DNA of 64,000 bases from Camelus bactrianus (lineage: Eukaryota > Chordata > Mammalia > Artiodactyla > Camelidae). The notes under the pieces are model-generated. The model was not told the DNA's origin. It searched no databases and worked only from the letters and a program-made list of their open reading frames with translations. This document shows positions 1 to 13,278 of the stretch, piece after piece. Both the position numbers and the translations under genes were made by a program. Each line of letters begins with the position of its first letter. Position 1 is the stretch's first letter. Location: the NCBI RefSeq assembly GCF_048773025.1, contig NC_133558.1, forward strand, positions 20,690,501 through 20,754,500. The letters are read 5' to 3'.

Positions 1-840
1 TTCATATCTGATGTGAAATAATCCTTAGGGGAGGAAGGGATAAGCAGGTGGTGTACTTGGATCAAGCCTCAGGAAAATAGTACTCCCCTTGAATGGTGTC
101 TGAAATATTCTTGCTTTAGGCCATTTAGAAAATGATCCTCTCCATTTATGAGGAAAATAAGAGGAAGAGTTGAGAAAGATTATAAAGTGAGCAATATTAT
201 AGGAAGTGAGATAACAGGCTAAGGAATTTTCCTATTGCTCTGGAAGGTACCTGGTTTCTTCGACCAGTTCAAAACTTATCAGACTGAAGGAGAAATAGGC
301 ACTCTCACTCTAGAGCTGAGTTGAATGTGTTGTTTTCCCCAGGTTTCTAGATAAGTCGATGAGAGTGAAAGAAAGGGTATTGAATTTGAAAGAAAGCAGG
401 CAAGGAAGATAAAGTTCCCAAAGAGAAGACTCCTGAGCGAACAAAGTCAAGGAGGCCTTAGAGAAGGAGTCACCATACCCAGGACTGCCATTTTCCAGAT
501 ACTATCTTCAGTGGGTTCTGCGTCATCTGGATTTCTTTGTCAGAGGGAGATCAAGATAAAATGAACACCCCAAGCTCTCTGTTTCTGAGCAGTATGAACT
601 TGGATGTGGGGAATGCCCTTGTAGGTAAGGGTGCAGAAGGTCGCAGAGGAATTGTGTGGCTCAGGTTGATCAGACCTAAGCAGACTACAGGAGTATGGCC
701 TATGAAAGTTCTGGAATCTGTGTCATAACAAAGAACTAGAACTTAGAAAGGCAAGAGGAGGATCAAGAAGCTGGGAAGATTTCAGAATACTTTGGAGGAC
801 ATTAAATTTAAGATACTGAAAGGGAGCTTATTCTATCTGG
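1..840. other. Unassigned flanking sequence
   Basis: No convincing exon, RNA gene or repeat family seen on either strand; the short open frames lack family resemblance. Confidence 0.5.
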
Positions 841-849
841 GCTCTGGAA

Positions 850-960
850 TAATTTCTAACTTTCCAGAGATTTTGAGGCCAGAGATTGTATTTCATTCAT
901 CTTTGTAACTCTTGAGGCAAAGAACCTCCTATAGATTAGACACTAAATAAATGTTTGATG
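850..960 (+). repeat. Probable L2 (LINE-2) 3'-end fragment
   Basis: Resembles the L2 tail: tctttgtaactcttgaggca, then tagacactaaataaatgttt. Heavily diverged. Confidence 0.5.
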
Positions 961-1189
961 ATTAAAAATGAAAAACATTTTGTTTAAATTTAGGGACCTT
1001 TAATTTATATTTATAAAATATATTTTTATAAATATTTAAAAAGAGGAACCTTGAAACAAATGAAGGGTGAACCATGAAGCTGAGGTGATGGAGTTAGATA
1101 GTAAGGGAAAGTTAAGAGGTCTGTGGTGCTAGGAAGAATGAGCCAGTGAATGGGATTCCATAAGCCATTGTGGAGAACAAGGAGAGCAG

Positions 1190-1400
1190 TAAGACTCCCT
1201 TTTATTTATCTAGGAACTATAAGGCTCTGTAGTAGATACTTTCCAAGGACAAACTCATTTAATCCTCAATAACCTTCACCATGAAACCCCTTAAGATGGA
1301 AACATCTGAAGTTGCCCAGCCAACGAATGGCAGTTTCTGACTCCAAAGACCATACTCTATTTACAAAGCCATGTTTCATTTCAATCTTGGAGGCCTACTG
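1190..1400 (+). repeat. MIR-type SINE fragment
   Basis: Order of MIR landmarks is recognisable: tttatttatctaggaact, aaactcatttaatcctcaat, gaagttgcccagccaacgaa and ccaaagaccatactctattt. An ancient mammal-wide repeat. Confidence 0.6.
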
Positions 1401-1965
1401 TCCATGAAGATTTTTTTTTAGGCTAAGCAGCGAGCTGCAGGAGGAGGAGAGTAATGCTCTCCAGTTTTAGGGTTCTCTACCTGCCAACTTTTAAAATTAA
1501 CTTTGATGGTGGAAATCCTTATTTGGCCTATTTTTATGGTCTAGGTTGATGAGGAAGGGATCATTAAAAATTTCTACATATATAAGTTTAAATTGCTAAT
1601 ATTTAAATAATCACTCCATATTTTAATTGACTATTGACACAGATTAATTCTAATTACACTGCAGTTATTAGAACCATTACAAATCCAATAGTCAGTCACA
1701 ATGATAAACTACATAATTTTGACTATGTTAATAGCATACCATCAAAGAATTATATGTAATTTGATTGTATAACATTTTACAAAATAAATTAATATCTCGG
1801 CCTGTTTTCTGAATTGCAGCTATCTTACTGTAGACTAACTGTAAACTTGCAGAAAAATTCTAATGGAGGAAACATAATAATTCTATGGTATTACCATCAT
1901 AACTACTACTACCATCATAAACCTGAACCCAAATTCAAACTAAACCAAAAAAACAAAACACCCCC

Positions 1966-2423
1966 TGTGATAGTTCATGTGTCAACTTCCCTAGGCTATT
2001 GTGCCCAGTTATTTGATCAAATACCAGTCTAGATGTTGCTATGAAGGTATCTTTTAGATGTAATAAGCATTTACAATCACAAGTCTAAGTAAAGCAAGTT
2101 ACTGTCCGTAATATGGGTAGGACTCATCCAATCAGTAAAAGGCCTTCAGAGCAAAGGCTGAGATTTCCTAAGGAAGAAAAGAATCATGTCTCAAGACTGC
2201 ATCAGGGAATTTTGCCTGGGTTTCCAACATGCTTGGCTTACCCTGAGGATTTCAAACTCACAACAGCAATATCAACTCTTACATAAATTTATAGCCTGCT
2301 CACCCACCCTACATATTTCAGACTTGCCAGCCCCTACATTTGTGTAAGCCAATTCCTTGTAATAAATCTCCTTTTCTATATACCCTGTTACTTCTCTTTC
2401 TCTGGAGAACCCTGATGAATACA
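1966..2423 (+). mobile_element. Ancient LTR-like repeat, family not certain
   Basis: Begins TGTGATAGTTCATGTGTCAA, ends near GAGAACCCTGATGAATACA, and has an AATAAA before the end. This matches a common mammal-wide repeat I recognise but cannot name surely (probably LTR/MaLR-type). Strongly diverged fossil, pre-dating the camelids. Confidence 0.5.
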
Positions 2424-2829
2424 CCCCCTGGCTTAATGTCTCATTATTGCCAATGTGATATAGTGTACATGTTAAAAGAAAACAAAACAGAACAACTAAC
2501 TTTGGGCTCTCTGTGCACTTCCAGTATGGGTGGGGGACATTTGATGTATTTTAGAAAACTGACCACACACAATAGGAATTCTAAAATACTAACAGGGAGA
2601 AAGAAATAATGTGGAAAGAGTTCAGATATGTAGCTTTCAGTGGATTTGATTTGATGGAGGTTACAGTTTAAGAAATGTACAGTAGTGAATAGGAAGTATC
2701 ACCTTTGATCCATACGCTTTGTTTGCCTCAGACTGATAAGCAAAGCAGATATCTTAAAAGTATACTTATCCTTTAATTTAGGTATTTGGATGAGATGAGA
2801 AAAATTATGCATATATATATAATATAAGC

Positions 2830-4700
2830 ATAATGCTTCAGTCATACATGAACATACATATATTCATTTTCATATTCTTTTTCACCATAGGTTACTACAA
2901 GATATTGAATATAGTTATATAGATATTGAATATAGACAGTATAGTATGAACTTTTTGTTTATCTGTTTTATATATATTAGTTAGTATCTGCAAATCTCAA
3001 ACTCCCAATTTATCCCTTCCCACCTACTTCCCCAACTGGTAACCATAAGTTTGTTTTCTATGTCTCTGAGTCTGTTTCTGTTTTGTAAATAAATTCATTT
3101 ATCTTTTTTTTTTAGATTCCACATATAAATGATATTATATGATATTTTTCTTTCTCTTTCTGGCTTATTTCATTTAGAATAACAATCTCCAGATCCATCC
3201 ATATTGCTGCAAGTGGCATTATTTTATTATTTTTTATGGTTGAATAGTATTCCATTTTATAAATATACCACAACTTCTTTATCTAGTCATCTGTTGATGG
3301 ACATTTAGGCTGTTTCCATGGCTACTGTAAATAGTGCTGCTGTGAATATTGGGGTGCATATATCTTTTTGAATTAAGGTTCACTCTGGATATATGCCCAG
3401 GAGTGGGATTGCTGGATCATATAGTAAGTCTGTTTGTAGTCTTTTGAGGAATCTCCATATTGTTCTCCCTAACGGCTGCACCAAACTACATTTCCACCAA
3501 CAGTGTAGGAGGGTTTCCTTTTCTCCACAGCCTCTCCAGCATTTATGGTTTGTGGACTTTTGAATAATGGCCACTGTGACTGGTATGAGGTGATACCTCA
3601 TTGTAGTTTTGATTTGCATTTCTCTGATAATTAGCAATACTGAGCATTTTTTCATGTGCCTATTGGCCATTTGTATGCCTTCACTGGAGAATTGCTTGTT
3701 TAAGTCTTCTGCCCATTTTTAGATTAGGTTTTTTTTTTTTTTTCTTATTAAGTTGTATGAGCTGTTTATATATTCTGGAAATTAAGCCCTTGTCAGCCTC
3801 ATCTTTTGTAAATATTTTCTCCCATTCCGTAGGTTGTCTTTTGTTTTGCTTATGGTTTCCTTTGCTGTGCAAAAGCGTGTAAGTTTAATTAGGTCCCATT
3901 TATTTATTTTTGCCTTTATTTCTTTTGCCTGGGTAGATTACTCTAGGAGAACATTGCTAAGATGTTTAAGTCAGATGATGTTTTGCCTAAGTTTTCTTCT
4001 AAGAGGTTTATTGTGTCTTATCTTATGTTTAAGTCTTTAAGCCATTTTGAGTTTATTTTTTGTATATGGTGTGAGGTAGTATTCTAACTTCATTGATTTA
4101 CATGCAGCTAGCTGTCCAGTTATCCCAACATCATTTGCTGGAGAGACTGTCTTTACTCCATTACATGTTCTTGCCTCCTTTGTCAAAGATTAATTGACCA
4201 GAAGTCTGTGGTTTTATTTCTGGGATTTCTATTCTGTTCCATTGATCCGTATGTCTATTCTTGTACCAGTACCATGCTGTTTTTATTACCGTAGTTCGGT
4301 AGTATTGTCTAAAGTCTGAGAAGGTTATTCCTCCAGCTTCATTCTTTTTCTTCAGTATTGCTTTGGCAATTCTGGATCTTTTGCCATTCCATATACATTT
4401 TAGGATTATTTGTTCTAGTTCTGTGAAAAATGTCCTGGATAATTTGATAGAGATCACATTAAATCTGTAGATTGCTTTGGGTAGTATGGTCATTTTAACA
4501 ATATTAATTCTTCCAATCCAAGAACATGAGATTTCTTTCCATTTCTTTAAATCATCTTTAATTTCCTTAGTCAATGTTTTGTAGTTCTTCAAGTATAAAT
4601 CTTTCACTTCCTTGGTCAGATTTATTCCTAAGTACTTTATTTATTTATTTATTTGGATGCAATTTTAAAAGGGATTGTTTCTTTACTTTCCTTTTTGACT
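2830..4700 (-). mobile_element. 5'-truncated LINE-1 (3' UTR and end of ORF2)
   Basis: Minus-strand L1: 3' UTR at 2830-3370, then ORF2 C-terminal pieces at 3380-3670 ([20 protein letters not shown] and [20 protein letters not shown]) and 4161-4607 ([20 protein letters not shown]). The frame is broken between the pieces, there is no reverse transcriptase core, and the element stops near 4700. Confidence 0.9.
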
Positions 4701-5079
4701 ATCTCTTAGGCTGTATAAAATATATAGGAGATGAACCATAAAACAGGCAGATAAAGTTTGACTAGTATGTTGGGTTCAAATACTGCTTTTGAAAAGAAAA
4801 GTTGTGACTGAATTTCAGGAAACTATTTTAGAGGAATTGATGGTTCTTTGTGAGTGTGTAGCTTGTCTTCTTAATGTCTAGCGCTTATTACCTGAAGACT
4901 ATACTCAGTTGGCCCCCCCAAATACTGGAGCGCTAAGGCTGTCCCTCCAGAGAAATGTGGGTATATACTGAAGACACATGTGTTTCACATAACTGCTGTT
5001 GTATCCACTGAGACCCACTGAGAGAATGATGACTTCAGTGGGAAAAGTTCAGTAAAATTCTTGGGATAAAAATAGAATG

Positions 5080-5539
5080 TATTATTTTGTTAGGGCTGCT
5101 GTAACAAAGTACCACAAATGAGTGGCTTAAACTAGAGAAGTTTGTTGTCTCACAGTTGTGAAAAGTACAGGTCTGAGATCAAGGTATCAGCAGGACTATA
5201 CTTCCTCCCAAAGTACAGGAAAAGGATCTGTTCCATGCCTCTCTTCTAACTTTTCATGCTTTGCCAGCAATCTTGAACATTTCTTGGCTTGTGGGACCAA
5301 ACTCCATTCTTGATATGATGTGTGCATGTTTGTGTCCAGATTTAACCTTTTTATGAGGACACCAGTAATGCTGGATTAGGGACTCACCCTACTCCAGTAT
5401 GACCTCATCTTAGCCAATTACATTCATAAGGACCCTAATTCCAGATAAAGTCACATTCTGAATACTGGGGATTATGACTTCAACATGTGACTTCTGAGGG
5501 TATGGGTTGGTGGTGGGGGACACAATTCTACCCATAATA
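5080..5539 (-). mobile_element. MLT1-type MaLR solo LTR
   Basis: Reverse-complement match to the MLT1 LTR: tagggctgctgtaacaaagt near one end, gatcaaggtatcagcaggac inside, and cacaattctacccataatat at the other. An old ERVL-MaLR fossil with no internal part seen here. Confidence 0.8.
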
Positions 5540-7094
5540 TAGAGTATGCATAGGAGGAAATGGGAAACAGGGAAATATAAATAGACTATTTAGATAACCA
5601 TTCTGAGAAGTTTGATTATGAAAAGAGAATGAGTTAGGAGAGTATATTGGAGGACACAGAGTTGATGGAAAATTGTATTGTTTTAATTTTAACCAGGGAA
5701 AGATTTAAAAATTTTTTAGGTTTATGGGGAGAAGCTTGTACAAAAGCTAAGAGGAATAATTGGTGGATCCAAGTACCAGAGAGGCAATACAGGATGGATG
5801 TGGGGAAGAAGAATTGGTGCTTCCTGTAAAGGAAGAGGAATATTTCTTTTAATATAACAAGGAGGAAGGAATAATGGCGAGGTGCACAGTTAAATAGGTT
5901 TGTTATTTGCATACAGTACCCTTCTGATAGATCCTTCTTCTTCTTCCTCTTACAATTATATTTTTATTCAAAGAGGGAATATAGTCATAAACTGAGAATA
6001 AGGGCATAGTAGAGTTGGAAGTTTAAAGAAAGTGGAATTTTTTTTACTGAAATTGCCTGCAAAATAAGGGAATGCAAATGGCTGGAGATGCATAGGAGGA
6101 TTATCAGATAGTGCTGGTGTCCAAGAATTGATATATAGGTACACATGTATGAAGGAAACAATCTACTCATTTGTGTGGAATGTTATGGCAGACTAAGCTG
6201 CCAGTATAAGAAATGGATAATTAGATTAATTTGGAATTTTGCCAAGTTGATGTGACAGAAGGGCAATGACACCAGTATTTTCATTTATTAGTAAGAGAAT
6301 ACTTCAAATTATTAGCCATGGCACCTAAATAAGAAAGGGCAGGAAGTTAAGTCAGGAGTGACTCATGATCAGGAGAAATTGAGGGGCCTAATGAAAGTGA
6401 CACCCTGGAAGAGAAGCAGTAGCTAAGTAATCAAGGACTGGAGTTTACAACTCCAGTTTCACCTGTATATTCAGTTGTGGATGTCATTTGCAGCCAAACG
6501 TAAGGGGAGAGTGCAGCAGGAAGGGTGAGAATCAATCACAAGTGACAAATATCGAACATTTAAATTTAATTGAGATATAAAAGTTTATTTCTCACAGAAA
6601 AGAATTTGAGAATTGGGCATTGCAGTAGATCCATGGAGTTGTCAATAATGCAAGTTCATTTTAATTTCTCTGACATCCATGTCATATTACAGGGTCATAT
6701 GTGTTCTTTGAGTTCCATCCATCATGACATATTACAGCCAGAAGAAAAAGTAAAGAAGAAAAGACACAATTTCCTTTTAAGAACACATCTTTATAATTCA
6801 GCATTTAATACACCACCATCATTTAGTCATATACAACAGGGGAGGCTAGGAAATCTAATATTTATACGAGGCTATCATAGGAAAAGGTAATAATAAGAAG
6901 AAATCTATAACTAAAGAAGAAGGAGAAGTGATATGAAGGACAATTTTAAGTCTGTGTCCCAGAGCTTCATCTTGAGAATGATCCAGTAAGGAGTAGAAAA
7001 AATCAATTTATATCTCATTGTGGGAGAATTGTGATCTTCATGGGGCCCCAAAATAATCATTTTTCATGGAGAGGTAGGCATATGAATTACAACA
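5540..7094. other. Region downstream of the stop codon, probably 3' UTR and flank
   Basis: No second gene or clear repeat seen. The part next to 7095 should be 3' UTR; its end is not defined by the sequence beyond the candidate signal at 6584-6589. Confidence 0.45.
6584..6589 (-). promoter_or_regulatory. Possible polyadenylation signal AATAAA
   Basis: Minus-strand AATAAA about 500 bases after the B30.2 stop codon, a reasonable 3' UTR length. The motif is common in AT-rich DNA, so this is only a candidate. Confidence 0.22.
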
Positions 7095-7630
7095 TCAGTA
7101 GCTTTCTCCTTCCCCTGGACAGATGGTTAGGGGGCCTGACTCAGAGGACCAAAGTCTGAAAAGTGGCCTTAGGACACCATAGAATGTATTCTGGGGAAAG
7201 GTGAAAATGTGGGATCCAGCTGTCATGTTATAGAAAGATACATCTCCAGCCTCATAATCTAGGAATACCCCTACTCTAAGGAGAGTTTCTTTTAGAATAA
7301 GAGACGTTACTGGGGAGGTGAGGGCCCAGTATTCTCCCTTGTAGAGCCTAATGGCCCAGAAACCATTCTGTGGGGACATTGTGACTCTCCCCTTCCTTGT
7401 TACAGTATCCCTACAAATTCCCAAGTCCCAGGATAGCATGTCCTCAACCTGTACTTCCCAGTAGCATCTCCCTGAACTGATGTGTGGCTGACCCAGCACA
7501 CAGGGAAGGGAGTCAAATCTCTGTGGGGAGCTGGGTAGATCTTGACATGTTTCTTGCCAGGTAACTTGTCTCCCTTTTTCAGACAGGAGGAGGGCAGGAT
7601 GGGCAGTGGCTGCATCCAGGGTCACGTTTA
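7095..7630 (-). CDS. Terminal B30.2 (PRY-SPRY) exon of a butyrophilin-like gene
   Basis: Last coding exon, 178 whole codons plus stop TGA at 7095-7097, fully open. It begins after a good acceptor (cttgtctttgcag, ending at 7631). Its first bases TA join the G ending exon 7808-7834 to make a Val codon, giving ...FEAV-NVTLD. The PRY part starts NVTLDAATAHPALLLSE. SPRY hallmarks follow in order: RFDSLPCVLG, YWEVQV, WDLGICRDTV, NGFWAIRLY, GVFLDYEAGDVSFYN and SGPLTICP. The classical LDP motif is LDA here. The protein ends soon after the domain (GEGESY), without the long tail of milk BTN1A1. In BTN/BTNL proteins this domain is intracellular and in some members senses ligands such as phosphoantigens; the ligand here is unknown. 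From memory it looks closer to MHC-linked BTNL proteins than to BTN1A1, but I cannot assign an orthologue. No TRIM-type RING or B-box is visible nearby. Confidence 0.93.
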
Positions 7631-7807
7631 CTGCAAAGACAAGTGGACCATCACGTTTCTGGGAAGGGTCTTAGTAGGCCTGGGCCAGAAGATTCCCATT
7701 CTGTGAGGACTCCTCTGGCCCTGGGTAGACCCAGCTCACTTCCACCCAACATTCTTCCAGACTATCCCACAAAGGTCAAGGTCCCTTGAAGATCATCATA
7801 GGCTCAC

Positions 7808-7834
7808 CAGCTTCGAATTCTTCTTTCCTCCAAT
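7808..7834 (-). CDS. 27-base micro-exon, DWRKEEFEA
   Basis: Acceptor ccttgcag, donor gtgagc, 27 bases. With the G ending the previous exon it reads DWRKEEFEA, and its last G joins the B30.2 exon in frame across a 177-base intron. A WRKE-type segment just before the PRY domain is typical of butyrophilin-like proteins. This frame match fixes the phase used for all the other micro-exons. Confidence 0.85.
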
Positions 7835-8377
7835 CTGCAAGGAAAAAATAAACATGAGAACCCATCATATGAAAGATGAAGCTGCCTGTCTGTCCAAAAT
7901 ACTATGAGTATAAATTCCCTAGGATTAACTCAAAGGTAATAGCAACCAAAGAATATACATTTTCAAACCTTGAACTTCTTTTTACAGTCTACTGAATTAT
8001 GTCTGACTTGAGATACCAATGTTACTCCAGTATAAATATCTATAATTTATTTAGGATGTTTGAGAGGAAGTAGGGAACACAGTGTGTCTGACCAAATAAC
8101 TTAATTTTCACTTAGTTTCCTTAGATTTTAGCAAGTGAACTGCTCTACACATGCTCAAAACACAATGTAAGATGCAATTAAAAAAACAAAAAAACTGCTA
8201 AAATGTAATGTTTTAAAGACATGATTATCTGTTAAAATATTGAGTAATCTATGACATTCATGTTGTATATGCTTTGGAGTTCCTTTGATTTTCAGTATAT
8301 TGTTTCACACACTGTAAGTGTTCATTTAAGGTATCTTCAATAATAGGACATTCTTCATCAGATTCCACATCACTCAC

Positions 8378-8404
8378 CAGCATATAATGGTGCGTTCCTC
8401 CAGA
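8378..8404 (-). CDS. 27-base micro-exon, VWRNAPLYA
   Basis: Acceptor tcttttgcag, donor gtgagt. Phase 1 at both ends; VWRNAPLYA if the upstream exon ends in G. It is a diverged sister of exon 7808-7834, keeping the WR core but few charged residues, so it may be skipped or decaying. Confidence 0.62.
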
Positions 8405-8894
8405 CTGCAAAAGAACAAAATAGGAAACCCTTTACCTTCTTTTCTTCCCTATTTTCTCTCATTGTCTTTCCCATTTCTTCCTGTCTTTGTCCTATTTCTT
8501 CTTTTGAATCCCTTGGACTTCCTCTATCCATTCTGTATTGCTTTCATATTCCATTTTTTTCAAACATGATAATAAAAACGGTTAGGTGTAAGACAGGTAG
8601 AGATATAGAGGCAAGAAAAGGTGGGAGGGACAGAGGAAGAGCATGAAGGAGGAGCAGCAAATAAAGAAAAGAAAGAAGGAAGGAGGAGAGGAGGAAAAAC
8701 ATGCTGAATCACTTCTCATTTACACTTCAGAGAGAATACATTGAAATTACAGAAATTCAAGTAAAGAAAAACAAATGCTTCTTTGCTGAATATAGACATT
8801 TTTATTTTACTTTTGCATCCTATCCTCCTGTTATAGGGGAAATACCCAAGAGAGATGGAAGAATGGAGATTTCTGAGAGATAAGCATTACTCAC

Positions 8895-8921
8895 CAGACT
8901 TAAATTGAGCCTTCCTCCTAT
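8895..8921 (-). CDS. 27-base micro-exon, DRRKAQFKS
   Basis: Acceptor ttctctcag, donor gtgagt, 27 bases, phase 1-1, reading DRRKAQFKS. It aligns residue for residue with DWRKEEFEA at 7808-7834. A decayed 26-base relative sits at 17174-17199 and again at 27256-27281. Confidence 0.68.
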
Positions 8922-9835
8922 CTGAGAGAAAATACATGAATACACATATATATGACAAGATTTCTTAATATTATAAAAAAGATGCAATTAAAGCCATTCA
9001 TCTGCTAATGTCTGTGTCTGCATATTGGTCAAGTAATGCACATTTAAAAAATGATGAGAGAAATCTCTAAAGTCCATTCCAAATGAAAAATTTGCTTCAA
9101 TTTGAAGAATACTATCTAATATGAAGGGTCATCAGAATTTAAACAATTCTTGTAGTGAGGTACTAAAAAATGTTGTAGGAATACCTTACAAAATAGCCTT
9201 AGCCTAAAGAGATACATTAGCACTGAAGTTTCTTTGAGTGAAAAATGCAATGCAATATAAAATATCCTGAAAACAATTTGTTGAATATTGTTTGAGTGAA
9301 TTAAAATAAAAATGAAAGAAGAAGAATAACTAAGTTTGGGAAGAGAAAATAAGCATGGAAAATAAGGAAAAATGTTTATAGACATTGGACCACATGAAGG
9401 TATGGTCAAAAAAAGGGAACTACCAAATCTCAGATTTACATGTGACATCAGTAATAGACAAATATATAAAAGGCCAACAACAAGAGATACTTATAGTAGA
9501 TGAAGTGTGTAAATCAAAAAGAAAACCTTCTGTCTCTCACCAGGGTTGGAGTCTACACCACTTACTTTAAACTGGGCCAATGTTATATACATAACAACGG
9601 ACACACCATCTCAGAAGACATGCTTGAGGACCCAAGTTAAAGAAAGCTTTCCACTAAACAGGTAAAAATACATTCTTCTTAGTCTAATCCCCTTCATTTA
9701 ACCAACCTTATAATGAAATTATCTGGAAGATAGTAACTTAAGGCTATATTAAAGGAAGGGAAGAAAACACAGGGAAAATATTTCTACAAAATACATCTTA
9801 AAAAAAAGTCAGAAAAAAAGTTACCAATTTCATAC

Positions 9836-9856
9836 CAATTTCAGCCTGACGTTTTT
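9836..9856 (-). CDS. 21-base heptad micro-exon, EKRQAEI
   Basis: Acceptor atttttcag; donor gtatga is weaker than in sister exons. Phase 1-1, reading EKRQAEI. The flanks are paralogous to those of exon 13612-13632. The weak donor lowers confidence that it is used. Confidence 0.5.
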
Positions 9857-10498
9857 CTGAAAAATAAATTAGAAAATACTCATATAAATGTCAAGGAAAA
9901 CCAACACAGAAAATAAAAATAAGAATAAAATATCCAAGCATGGAATTCCTAATTCAAAATATTGACCAAAATACATAACTAGTAAAATGATGAAATAATT
10001 TTATGACAAATGTTATCGTGGTAGAAGTATATTGAAATTGATTTTTAGTTTTGCAAATGTTTCTAAGTCACATTAAGAGAGGTATTTTAGTGAAACATTA
10101 TTTGTATAATTAGTGGTAAACACATGTGTAAGTCCTGAAAAAGTTCTTTTTAGAAGATGCCACAGCCATTGAGAAACTGAATGACTGTCTGGGTACAATG
10201 TTTTTGCAAGGAATTGAGAGACATGGCTCTACCAAAATTCGTTCCATTCTTAACAGTAGAGAATTTCTCATCAAACAGATCTTTTGACAACAAACAGAAA
10301 ATGAAAGGAATAAAATTGATGCTGATGACTGGCTCATGTATATGGGGGAAATGCAATTCACAAAAATGAGTTAATGGAGGGAAACAAATGCTACACTCAT
10401 ATGAGCAGTGTTAGAAAGCTGTGCTTTGTATACGAATTTGATTTCTTTCCTGTAGTGTAACTCTAGGCTTTATTGATGTCCCTTAAAAATCGCTCATG

Positions 10499-13278
10499 CA
10501 TAAATATTAGAGCAGAAATAAGTGAAACAGACACTAAAAAAAAAAAAAGAAAGAAAAAGAAAAAAGAAAAGAAAAAAATCAATGGAACTAAAAGCTGGTT
10601 CCTTGAAAAGATAAACAAAATTGCCAAACCTTTAGTCAGACCCATCAAGAAAAAAAGAGAGAGGGCCCAAGTTAATGATGTCAGAAATGAAAAAGAAGTT
10701 ACAACTGACACTACAGAAATACAGAGGCTCGTATGAGGCTACTATAAGCAACTGTATGCCAAAGAAAGGACAATGTAGAAGAAACGGACAATTTCTTAGA
10801 AAAGTACAATTTTCCAAGAGTCAACCAGGAAGAAATAGAAAATATGAACAGACCAGTTACCGGTACTGAAATTGAATCAGTGATTTAGTAACTTGTAACA
10901 CACAAAAATCCTGGATCAGTTGGCATCACAGGGGAATCCTCCCAGTTAGAAAAGAGTTAACACCTATCCTTCTGAAACTACTCAGAAAAATCGCAGAGGA
11001 AGGAATACTTCAAACTCATTCTATGAGGCTAGCATCACCCTGATACGAAAACCAGACAAAGATACCACACACACAAAAGGAAATTACAGGCCAACATCAC
11101 TGATGAACACAGATGCAAAAATCCTCAATAAAATGCTAGCAAACCAAATCCAACAATACATTAAAAGGAGCAAACGCTATGATAAAGTGGGATTTACCCC
11201 AGGGATGCAAGGAATTTTCATCACTCCCAGGTCAGTCAATGTGTTGTACCACATTAAGCTATTAATAAATAAAAGCCATATGATTAGCTCAATAGATGCA
11301 GAAAAAGCTTTCCCTAAAATTCAGCATCCATTTATGACAAAAAAAAAAAGTCTTCAGAAAGTGAGCATAGAGGGAATCTCAACATAATAAAGGCCTGAAC
11401 ATAATACCTCAACATAATAAAGGGCATACATGAGTATAGCTCATCAATGAAGTCAGTAGTGTTGCAGGATGGAAAATTAATATAGAGAAATCTCTTGCAT
11501 TTCTATATACTAATAATGAATTATCAGATAGAGGAATGAAAGAAACAATCTGATACCATCAAATCATAAAGAATAAAATACTTAGGAATAAACCTACCTA
11601 AGGAGGTAAAAGACCTGTACTCCAAAAACTGTAAGATGCTGATGAAAGTAATTGAAGAAGACACAAATAGATAAAAGATATACTGTGTTCTTGGACTGGA
11701 AGAATCAGTATTGTTAAAATGACCATACCACCCAAGGCAATCTACAGACTTAATGCAATCCCTGTCAAATTACCAATGGTGATCTTCACAGAATTACAAT
11801 GAAAAATGTTAAAATTTGCATGGGAACACAAAAGATCCCAAAAGGCAGAACAATCCTGAGAAAGAGAAATGGAGCTGGTGTAATCACACTGCCTGACTTC
11901 AGACTAAACTACAAAAAGCTACAGTAATTGAAACAGTATGGTACCAGCACAAAAGCGCAGACATACAGATTAATGGAACAGAATAGAGAGCCCAGAAGTA
12001 AGCCCATACATTTAAGGTCAACTATTCTATGACAAAGGAGGCAAGATATACAAAGGAGAAAAGAGCCTCTTCTGTGGTGCTGGAAAACTAGACAGCTACA
12101 TGTGAAAGAATGAAATCAGAACATTCTCTAACACCATATTAAAAAATAATCTCAAAAATGGATTAAAGACCTAAATGTAAGACCAGATACTATAAAACAT
12201 CTAGAGGAAAACATAGGCAGAACACTCTGACAAGAATCCCAGCAATATTTTTTTGGATGTCTCTCCTAGAGAAATAGAAATAAAAATGCAAATAAATGAA
12301 TGGGACCTAATCAAACTTAAAACGTTTTGCACAGCAAAAGAAATGATGAGCAAACTGAAAAGCAGTCTACGAACTGGGGGAATATATTTGTAAATGATGC
12401 GACTGACAAGGGATTAATTTCCAAAATATACAAACAGCTCATACAGCTAAATATATATATCTATGTATAAACTTATATATATATATATATATATATACAC
12501 ATACATACTATGTATAAAAATATGTATAACTATATGTATAAATCCAATCAAAAAATGGGCAGATGATCCAAATAGACATTTCTCCAAAGAAGACATACAG
12601 ATGGCCAAGAGACACATGAAAAGGTACTCAATATCACTATCAGAGAAATGCAAATCAAAACTACAATAAGGTATCACCTCACACGAGTCAAAATGGCCAT
12701 TATCAAAAAGTCTACGAATAATAAATGCTGGAGAGGGTGTAGAAAAAAGTACCTTCCTACAGTGTTGGTAGGAATGTAAATTAGTACAGTCACTGTGGAG
12801 AGCAGTATGGAGGTTCCTGAGAAAACTAAAATCAAGAGTTACCATATGATCCAGCAATTCCATTCTTGGGCATGTACCCAGAAAAAAACTCTAATTCAAA
12901 AAGACGCATGCACCCCCATGTTCATAGAAGCACTAGGTACAATATGCAAGATGTGGAAGCAACCTAAATGTCCACGGGCAGATGAATGGATAAAGATACA
13001 CACACATACATACATACAAAGACTATTACTCAGCCATAAAAAAGAATGAAATAGTGCCATTTGCAGCAACATGGATGGACCTAGACATTATCATACCAAG
13101 TGAAGTAAGTCAGGCAGAGAAAGACAAACGTATGATATGACTTATGTGTGGAATCTAAAAAATGATACAAATTAACTTTTTTACAAAACAGTAAGAGACT
13201 CACATTCATGGAAAAGAAACTTACGGTTACCAAAGGGGATAGCAGTGGGGGATGGGAGGTCAGAGAAAGATAAATTAG
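10499..13278 (+). mobile_element. LINE-1 3' part (duplicate of the 20576-23356 portion)
   Basis: Decayed L1 ORF2 with reverse-transcriptase-region similarity at 11103-11387 ([20 protein letters not shown]), interrupted by many stops. Its left end is a duplication breakpoint and not a retrotransposition truncation, because the matching flank beyond the L1 was copied too. Confidence 0.85.
12473..12495. repeat. (TA)n microsatellite in L1
   Basis: TA dinucleotide run; the partner at about 22535-22574 is longer, the main length difference between the two large copies. Confidence 0.85.

Noticed and set aside
7400-7615. 71-codon open frame overlapping the B30.2 exon on the same strand
   Set aside because: Shadow frame of the real exon; no family resemblance.
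9541-9575. Possible 27-base micro-exon ending at a gtgag donor (and its relative near 13295-13325)
   Set aside because: No acceptor at the right distance, and the in-phase reading meets a stop.
10463-10817. Minus-strand open frames around the A-rich stretch
   Set aside because: Antisense translation of L1 ORF2 and poly(A)-like DNA.
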